From an uncultured Rhodanobacteraceae bacterium (GTDB lineage Bacteria > Pseudomonadota > Gammaproteobacteria > Xanthomonadales > Rhodanobacteraceae), in the NCBI GenBank assembly GCA_937902695.1, contig CALFNI010000508.1, positions 1-9,425 of the forward strand: a stretch of 9,425 nucleotides of DNA. Reading direction: 5' to 3'. Shown here one piece after another: positions 4,691-9,425 of this stretch; positions within the stretch are counted from its first letter, which is position 1, and each line of letters starts with the position of its first letter. Made by a program: the position numbers and the translations under genes. A model generated the notes under the pieces. It was given only the letters and a program-made list of their open reading frames with translations, was not told the DNA's origin and ran no database searches.

Positions 4691-7255
4691 CTACTTCCGC
4701 GGCTTTGCGCGATGCGTCGCCTGCGCGGTCCAGGGATCGTCGGGCCACGGATGCTTCGGGTAGCGGCCCTTGAGCTCTTTCTTCACCTCGGGATACGTGC
4801 GCTCCCAGAAGCTCCTGAGATCCTGCGTGACCTGGATCGGACGCCCTGCCGGCGACAGCAGGTGCAGCGTCAGCGGCACGCGTCCGCCCGCGATGCGTGG
4901 CGTGTCGGCGAGGCCGAACAGCTCCTGCAGCTTGACCGCGAGCACGGGCGGCTCGCCGGCTGCGTAGACGATGCGGCGCTCCATGCCGCTCGGCACGCGC
5001 AGCGAGGCCGGCGCGTGCGTGTCGAGTGCGCTTCGCAGCGCGTAATCGAGGCGCGACGCGAGCGCTTCGGACAGCTCGGCCGCGCCCAGTGCATCGAGCC
5101 TGCGCTTTCCGTCGAGGTATGGCGCGAGCCACTCGTCGAGCGACGCCAGCAGCGCCGCATCGGAAAAATCGGGCAGGCCGAGCGCCGGCTCCCACGCGCG
5201 CAGCGCCTCGACGCGAAGCCGGAGCTCGCGCGCGTGATCGCTCCACGGCAATGCGTCGAGCCCGAGCTCGCGCACGGCGGCGAGCATCGCGGGCACGGCG
5301 TCCTCGCGGCGCGGCGGCACGCTCTTCCTCTCGAGCACGATCGAATCGAAGCGGCGTTCCTCGAACGCATCGACGGCACGCGTGTCGCGATTCCAGCGCA
5401 CGCTGCGCGTGTCGTGAAAGCGCTGCGGAAAATCGCGCGCGAGCAGGTCCGGATCGAACGGCGCGGCCGACTGGACGAGGCTGTCGCGCTCGTCGAAGCG
5501 CAGGTCGACGACGACCAGCCACGGCTCGCCGATGAGCGCGCTGTCGTCGCGAAGCCGCGCGCCGCGGCCGTTTGCCAGCCGGTAGCGGCGCGGGTTCGCC
5601 GCGTCCTGACGCGCGATGCGGTCGGGATAGGCATGCAGCAGCAGGTTGCCGGCGTGGAGGAGATCGTCCGGTGCGCTCGCGTGTGCGTCGCGAATGCCGA
5701 GCCGGCGTCGCGATGCGTCGGCTACCTGCGCGATCGAAGCGAGCGCGCCGGTGTCGGCGCCGATGTCGCGTGCGGCCGCGCGATCGCGCGTGCGCCATGC
5801 GCGCAGTGCGCGCGCACGCGCGCGAAAATCGTCGGTCGGCACGCCGCGCAGCGGATTGCGCGCTTCGACGAGCGCGGCGAGATCGCACGCGAACGCGGCG
5901 TGCGCGGCGTCCGCGCGAGCGATCATCGCGGCGAGGCGCGGATGCATCGCGGCGGCACGCATGCGCTGGCCGAGCGCCGTGATGCGTCCGTCGCGGTCGA
6001 GCGCGCCGAGCGCATCGAGCAGGTCGCGGCCCTGCGCGAATGCGCCGGGCGGCGGCGCGTCGAGCCAGCGGAGATCCGCCGCACCCCACGCCGCGAGCTC
6101 GAGCGCGAGCTGCGAGAGCTCGACCTGCGCGATTTCCGGCGTGCGGTCGGGATCGAGGCGCCGGCTTTCGGGCCACAGCCTGTAGCACGTACCGGGCCCG
6201 AGCCGGCCCGCGCGGCCGGCGCGCTGGTCGGCCGAGGCCTGCGAGATCGATACCGTCTCAAGGCGCGTGAAGCCCGAGCTCGGATCGAAGCGCGGCTCGC
6301 GCGCAAGGCCGGTATCGACGACGGCGCGGATGCCGGGCAGCGTCAGGCTCGATTCGGCGACGTTCGTCGCGAGGATCACGCGGCGGGCGCCGGGTCTCGC
6401 CGGAGCGAGCGCGGCGTGCTGGTCGGCGACCGAGAGCTCGCCGTGGAGCGCGATGAAGTCGATGTGCGTTGGTGAGGTCGAAGCAAGATTGCCCTCACCC
6501 CTGCCCCTCTCCCGCGCGCGGGAGAGGGGTTCTGCGGTGGCGAGTGTGGTCGATAGCGTCGACCGGGCCTGCTCGATCTCGCGCTTGCCGGGCAGGAACA
6601 CGAGCACGTCGCCTTCGTTCTCGGCGAGCGCCTGCGTGACCGCGCGACGCAGCGCGGTCGGATCGTCGTTGCCGCGCAGCGGCGGATGCACGATGCGCAC
6701 CGGGAATCCGCGGCCTTCGCTCGCGATGCGCGGCGCATCGAGCCAGCGCTCGACGCGCGCGCCCGCAAGCGTCGCCGACATGACCACGAGGCGGAGATCC
6801 GGCCGCAGGCTGGCCTGCACGTCGAGCGCCAGCGCGGCACCGAGATCGCCGGAGAGATGCCGCTCGTGGAACTCGTCGAAGAGGATCGCGCCGATGCCGG
6901 TGAGCTCGGGATCGTCCTGGATCATGCGCGTCAGGATGCCTTCGGTGACGACCTCGATGCGCGTCGCCGCCGAGACGCGGCTCTCCAGCCGGATGCGGTA
7001 GCCGATCGTCGCGCCGACCTCTTCGCCACGTTGCGCGGCCATGAACTCGGCCGCCGCGCGCGCGGCGATGCGGCGCGGTTCGAGCATGACGATCCTGCGT
7101 CCGCCGAGCCATGCCGCGTCCAGCAGCGCGGGCGGCACCTGCGTCGTCTTGCCGGCGCCGGGCGGCGCCTCGAGCACGAGGCGCGGATGGCCATCGAGCG
7201 AGCGCCGGATGGCGTCGAGCAGCGGGGCGATCGGGAAGTCGGCGCGTGCGGTCAC
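4691..7255 (-). CDS. hrpB: ATP-dependent DEAH-box helicase HrpB
   Basis: A cytoplasmic superfamily 2 helicase of 854 residues, slightly longer than the roughly 810 of E. coli HrpB; its physiological RNA target is poorly known. Numbered from the GTG: motif I PPGAGKTT (31-38), motif II DEFH (127-130, the HrpB variant of DEAH), motif III SAT (160-162), LATNVAESSLTLPGIR (motif V, from about 295), and QRAGRAGRLGPG (motif VI, about 344). The C-terminal region carries the HrpB-specific PYLDGKRRLDALG and RPIQVTQDLRSFWERTYPEV signatures. The start GTG at 7253-7255 fits homologs. A GTG 66 bases upstream lies in the loop of a terminator. No good ribosome site precedes 7255, so the start is less sure than the gene. 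Residues 243-255 derive from a REP-like palindrome inserted in frame. It is unrelated to the type III secretion gene also called hrpB. Confidence 0.95.
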   Translation of the reverse strand: MTARADFPIAPLLDAIRRSLDGHPRLVLEAPPGAGKTTQVPPALLDAAWLGGRRIVMLEPRRIAARAAAEFMAAQRGEEVGATIGYRIRLESRVSAATRIEVVTEGILTRMIQDDPELTGIGAILFDEFHERHLSGDLGAALALDVQASLRPDLRLVVMSATLAGARVERWLDAPRIASEGRGFPVRIVHPPLRGNDDPTALRRAVTQALAENEGDVLVFLPGKREIEQARSTLSTTLATAEPLSRARERGRGEGNLASTSPTHIDFIALHGELSVADQHAALAPARPGARRVILATNVAESSLTLPGIRAVVDTGLAREPRFDPSSGFTRLETVSISQASADQRAGRAGRLGPGTCYRLWPESRRLDPDRTPEIAQVELSQLALELAAWGAADLRWLDAPPPGAFAQGRDLLDALGALDRDGRITALGQRMRAAAMHPRLAAMIARADAAHAAFACDLAALVEARNPLRGVPTDDFRARARALRAWRTRDRAAARDIGADTGALASIAQVADASRRRLGIRDAHASAPDDLLHAGNLLLHAYPDRIARQDAANPRRYRLANGRGARLRDDSALIGEPWLVVVDLRFDERDSLVQSAAPFDPDLLARDFPQRFHDTRSVRWNRDTRAVDAFEERRFDSIVLERKSVPPRREDAVPAMLAAVRELGLDALPWSDHARELRLRVEALRAWEPALGLPDFSDAALLASLDEWLAPYLDGKRRLDALGAAELSEALASRLDYALRSALDTHAPASLRVPSGMERRIVYAAGEPPVLAVKLQELFGLADTPRIAGGRVPLTLHLLSPAGRPIQVTQDLRSFWERTYPEVKKELKGRYPKHPWPDDPWTAQATHRAKPRK
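6491..6529. repeat. REP-like palindrome, copy 4, inside hrpB
   Basis: Head GCCCTCACCCCTG (6491-6503), then CCCCTCTCCCGC (6504-6515), GC, and GCGGGAGAGGGG (6518-6529): a perfect 12-bp stem. The 39-base element equals 13 codons and keeps the hrpB frame. On the hrpB strand it encodes PLSRARERGRGEG, between the motif IV segment VFLPGKREIEQA and the IALHGELSVADQ segment of the second helicase lobe. Copy 2 at 2841 shares both head and palindrome. Confidence 0.9.
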
Positions 7256-7302
7256 GCGCCGGAGTGTGCTGCACCGCCGCGCGACGGAGCAACGCGGCGC
7301 CA

Positions 7303-7335
7303 GAAACGCCGATCCCGCCACGCGGGCGGGATCGG
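7303..7335 (-). terminator. Rho-independent terminator of the secreted-protein gene
   Basis: CCGATCCCGCC (7309-7319) pairs with GGCGGGATCGG (7325-7335) around a 5-base loop, an 11-bp stem. On the minus strand the hairpin is followed by GTTTCT, a short U-rich tail. It begins 23 bases after the stop of the (-) gene at 7359 and ends about 50 bases before the hrpB start. This argues that hrpB is transcribed separately. Confidence 0.7.
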
Positions 7336-7358
7336 TCGTGCCATGGGGCGTGCGAACG

Positions 7359-8573
7359 CTATTCGCAATTGAGCCCGTTGATATCGCTGATGCGCACCCA
7401 GTTGCGCGTGCCGCTGCCGGCGGGGCCGTCGACGACCGCCGGGTCGGTCGCGCCGTTGTACGTGAACGTGAGCTTGTTGCAGTTGGGCCAGCTCATCGAG
7501 ATCGTGCCCCAGTTGTGCAGCGTCGAGGTCGAACCGAAATCGCCGGCGAATCCGCCGTCGGTGAAGTAGTAGACCGGCTGTCCGGTCATCGCGTTCGCGC
7601 CGACCTGCACCGAGCCCTGCGCGACCAGCCAGAACGGAAGGCCGAGCGGATCATAGGTGTACCACGCGGCGAAGACCGTGCGCGTCAGGCCATCGGGATT
7701 GTCGTAGACGTCGACGAGGAAGCCTTCGCCGTTGTGCGCGGGATCGAAATACGCGCTGCTCATGTAGCCATCGATCGGGAGGTTCTGCGACGCGGCCGGA
7801 TAGTCATGCGCGTTCGGCCGGTAGCCGTTGATGTCGATCGACTGGCAGCCGGTGCAGCTCGCATCGATGACCGGATCGATGTCGAGCGTGAAGTCGTAGT
7901 TGAAGTACGTCAGTCCTGAGCCCGCGTACGGATAGTTCTCGAGCACGTAGGTCGTGCTGACGTAGACCGGTGCATCGAACGGGCCGTCGGAGACGACCGT
8001 GTTCGGCTCCATCGCCGCACGCACGAGGTTGCCGGTCGTGTTGGCCTGGTTCGACGTCAGGAACGGAAACGTCGGGAACGCATCGGTGTTCCCGTCGACC
8101 GAGCTGTCGCGCTCGATGCGCATCAGCAGCGCCGCGTTCGCCCCGTGGTCGGTGTTGTAGGGCGTGAGGTTGGTGCTGCTGCTGCAGGCCATGCGCCAGA
8201 TCGTGATCGTGACCGTTTCGGGCGTCACCGGGTTGCCGCCCGAGTCGCGCGAATAGAGCGGCATCTGGAACGTCGTCGCGGGGCCGCTCGGCGTATCGGG
8301 CAGCGGATCGGCGAGGCAGCTCGGCGGATAGGCGCGGTACGGGTTCGCGACGCGCGGGCCCGACAGCGTCGTCGAGGTGACCGCATTGACGCCGGCACCG
8401 GCTTGCGCCGCGCGCGACTGTTTCATCAGGTCGGCGAGCTTTTGCCGGTGCGCGAGACTCGCCGAGGCGTGAGCCTGCGCGGCTTGCGGCGGGAGCTTGG
8501 CCGGTTCGGCCAACGTGAACGGGCAGACGACGACGGCGGCGAGCGCGAGCGTCACTCGAATCAGGGCTTTCAT
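7359..8573 (-). CDS. Secreted protein of unknown function with Trp/Gly-rich C-terminal domain
   Basis: A 404-residue protein with a Sec signal peptide: MKALIR, hydrophobic 7-21, probable cleavage after Leu-Ala at 21-22. C17 is not in a good lipobox. Residues 75-255 form a Thr/Ser/Asn/Tyr-rich region I do not recognise. Residues 266-375 (YMSSAYFDPAHNGEGFLVDV, then AAWYTYDPLGLPFWLVAQG, then TLHNWGTISMSWPNCN) match a beta-rich module I have seen in many exported Lysobacterales and Burkholderiales proteins, with no known activity. Six Cys remain after cleavage (86, 130, 240, 243, 365, 403), enough for three disulfides in the periplasm or outside. The ATG at 8573 is supported by GAGGGG with 8-base spacing; the frame extends upstream to 8693 without coding character. 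The gene stands alone: divergent from tatD and followed by a terminator. A surface or secreted structural or binding role is a guess. Confidence 0.85.
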   Translation of the reverse strand: MKALIRVTLALAAVVVCPFTLAEPAKLPPQAAQAHASASLAHRQKLADLMKQSRAAQAGAGVNAVTSTTLSGPRVANPYRAYPPSCLADPLPDTPSGPATTFQMPLYSRDSGGNPVTPETVTITIWRMACSSSTNLTPYNTDHGANAALLMRIERDSSVDGNTDAFPTFPFLTSNQANTTGNLVRAAMEPNTVVSDGPFDAPVYVSTTYVLENYPYAGSGLTYFNYDFTLDIDPVIDASCTGCQSIDINGYRPNAHDYPAASQNLPIDGYMSSAYFDPAHNGEGFLVDVYDNPDGLTRTVFAAWYTYDPLGLPFWLVAQGSVQVGANAMTGQPVYYFTDGGFAGDFGSTSTLHNWGTISMSWPNCNKLTFTYNGATDPAVVDGPAGSGTRNWVRISDINGLNCE

Positions 8574-8580
8574 CGGTATT

Positions 8581-8586
8581 TCCCCT
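8581..8586 (-). promoter_or_regulatory. Ribosome binding site of the secreted-protein gene
   Basis: On the minus strand GAGGGG lies about 8 bases before the ATG at 8571-8573. This fixes the start at 8573 and excludes the longer open frame reaching 8693. Confidence 0.7.
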
Positions 8587-8624
8587 CGTTGAAGGCGGCT
8601 CAGCATAGTGGGTCGAAAATTAAA

Positions 8625-8640
8625 CCGCAGTGAACTGCGG
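8625..8640. promoter_or_regulatory. Hairpin or operator-like palindrome upstream of the secreted-protein gene
   Basis: CCGCAGT (minus strand) pairs with ACTGCGG around 2 bases, or as 6 bp with a 4-base loop. On the minus strand TTTAATTTT follows immediately. The shape fits an intrinsic terminator or leader attenuator, but equally a regulator site abutting a TTTAAT -10 element. I cannot choose between these from sequence. Confidence 0.4.
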
Positions 8641-8706
8641 CGCCCGTTCGCGGCCCGGGGCGGGTCTTGCATAATCGCGGGCCTTGCGGGCATGGGGCAT
8701 CAAGAC

Positions 8707-9425
8707 GTGGAACTGGTCGATATCGGCGCAAACCTGACGCACGAGTCGTTCCGCGCCGATTTCGACGCGGTGCTCGACAGGGCGCGCGGCCACGGCGTCG
8801 GCACGATCGTGGTGACCGGCGCGAGCGCGGGCGGCAGCCGCGCGGCGCTGGAGCTTGCTCGCTCCCATCGAGGGTTCCTTTATGCGACGGCTGGCGTCCA
8901 CCCGCACCATGCGCACGACTACGACGACGCCACCGACGCGCTGCTGCGCGAGTTCGCGAGCGCAGACGAAGTGCGCGCGATTGGCGAGACGGGACTCGAC
9001 TATTTCCGCAACTACTCGCCGCACGCGGCGCAGGTGGCCGCGTTCGAACGGCAGCTCGCGATCGCGATCGACACGGGCAAGCCGCTCTTTCTGCACCAGC
9101 GCGATGCGCACGCCGATTTCATCGCGTGCCTCGACAACGTGCAGGGCCGCATTTCCCGTGCGGTCGTGCATTGCTTCACGGGCGAGCGCGACGAGCTCGT
9201 CGCGTGCCTCGATCGCGGGTTCCATATCGGCATCACCGGCTGGATTTCCGACGAGCGGCGCGGGCTGCATCTTCGCGAGATCGTGAGGCTGATTCCGTCG
9301 GATCGGCTCATGATCGAGACCGACGCGCCGTATCTCCTGCCGCGCGACCTGCATCCGAAGCCGTCGCATCGGAGGAACGAGCCGATGTATCTCGCGCACG
9401 TGTGTGCGGCGGTTGCGGCTGCACG
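8707..9425 (+). CDS. tatD: TatD-family metal-dependent DNase (3' partial)
   Basis: A metal-dependent TIM-barrel nuclease; E. coli TatD is a 3'-5' exonuclease on single-stranded DNA and RNA linked to DNA repair and RNA quality control. The 239 visible residues are most of the usual ~260, with the C-terminus beyond the window. Family marks in order: DIGANLTHESF (5-15, the TatD form without the classical HxH), AGVHPHH (62-68), IGETGLDY (Glu94), PLFLHQRDAH (His130), VVHCFTGE (His155), IGITGWISDERRGL (174-187) and ETDAPYLLPRDL (Asp206). All expected metal ligands of the later strands are present. The GTG at 8707 aligns with the Met of homologs that begin MELVDIG or MFDIG. An in-frame ATG at 8692 would add five residues and is a real alternative. 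Divergent from the secreted-protein gene. Confidence 0.95.
   Translation, partial: MELVDIGANLTHESFRADFDAVLDRARGHGVGTIVVTGASAGGSRAALELARSHRGFLYATAGVHPHHAHDYDDATDALLREFASADEVRAIGETGLDYFRNYSPHAAQVAAFERQLAIAIDTGKPLFLHQRDAHADFIACLDNVQGRISRAVVHCFTGERDELVACLDRGFHIGITGWISDERRGLHLREIVRLIPSDRLMIETDAPYLLPRDLHPKPSHRRNEPMYLAHVCAAVAAA

Larger units (their letters stand above)
8574..8706. promoter_or_regulatory. Divergent promoter region of the secreted-protein gene and tatD
   Basis: This 133-bp gap contains the most AT-rich patch in the window (8615-8624). Minus strand: TTTAAT (revcomp of 8619-8624) or TATGCT (revcomp of 8602-8607) could be the -10 of the secreted-protein gene; neither has a convincing -35. 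Plus strand: CATAAT at 8670-8675 is a good -10 for tatD, with weak TTCGCG at 8647-8652 as -35 (17-bp spacing). Inverted arms GGCCCG (8652-8657) and CGGGCC (8678-8683) flank that -10. Confidence 0.4.

Noticed and set aside
3405..6188. A 927-codon minus-strand open frame running across the ArsR-type gene, permease and hrpB
   Set aside because: It is Arg/Ala/Pro-rich low-complexity translation, overlaps three recognisable genes in other frames, and matches no family. It is a GC-driven shadow.
4013..6475. An 820-codon plus-strand open frame covering the end of the permease and most of hrpB
   Set aside because: It is opposite hrpB and out of frame with the permease, with the composition of a shadow frame and no motifs.
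961..6529. The four palindromes as a CRISPR array or as ordinary intrinsic terminators
   Set aside because: They are kilobases apart rather than regularly spaced, and none has a following T-run on either strand.
4691..7255. HrpB as the type III secretion regulator of the same name
   Set aside because: All SF2 helicase motifs and the HrpB helicase C-terminal signatures are present; the shared name is coincidence.
7041..7919. Plus-strand open frame opposite the hrpB start and the secreted-protein gene
   Set aside because: It crosses two real genes and a terminator antisense, with shadow composition.
8620..9399. Minus-strand open frame opposite tatD
   Set aside because: TatD motifs on the plus strand are unmistakable; the antisense frame is Arg/Ala-rich without motifs.

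Overview
The window is ordinary chromosomal DNA from a high-GC Gram-negative bacterium, most likely a gammaproteobacterium of the Lysobacterales (Xanthomonadales) type or a close relative. The clues are the strong G/C preference at third codon positions, a lipoprotein signal, RluE and HrpB of proteobacterial type, a TatD very close to the enteric/Xanthomonas form, and several copies of a CCCTCTCCCGC-NN-GCGGGAGAGGG palindrome of a kind I associate with these bacteria. The taxonomic call is an inference from memory of such families. I see no phage, plasmid, transposase, CRISPR or RNA gene.

Layout, left to right. Positions 1-947 (+) hold the 3' part of a gene for an exported lipoprotein with a class I methyltransferase fold; its start lies outside the window. 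After two abutting hairpins (945-984) comes a tight three-gene (+) run with 4-base stop/start overlaps: rluE (23S rRNA pseudouridine synthase, 1014-1571), a GNAT acetyltransferase (1568-2047) and a cytoplasmic class I methyltransferase (2044-2811). A palindrome separates this run from a convergent (-) ArsR-type winged-helix regulator (2887-3570). The regulator is divergent from a (+) EamA/DMT-family permease (3726-4625), with dyad symmetries in their shared 155-bp upstream region. The permease converges on (-) hrpB (4691-7255), a DEAH-box helicase gene that itself contains an in-frame copy of the palindrome. Upstream of hrpB, a terminator hairpin (7303-7335) closes a (-) gene for a cysteine-containing secreted protein of unknown function (7359-8573). 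That gene is divergent from (+) tatD (8707 onward), which runs off the right edge.

The genes form several small transcription units rather than one system. RNA-related functions recur (RluE, HrpB, TatD) but they are not co-transcribed. The ArsR/DMT pair is the most likely regulator-target pair. I found no convincing evidence of a new multi-gene system. The most interesting points are the repeat element absorbed in frame into hrpB, the exported methyltransferase-fold lipoprotein, and the hairpin-containing promoter region of the secreted protein. Almost every long open frame opposite these genes is a GC-driven shadow.
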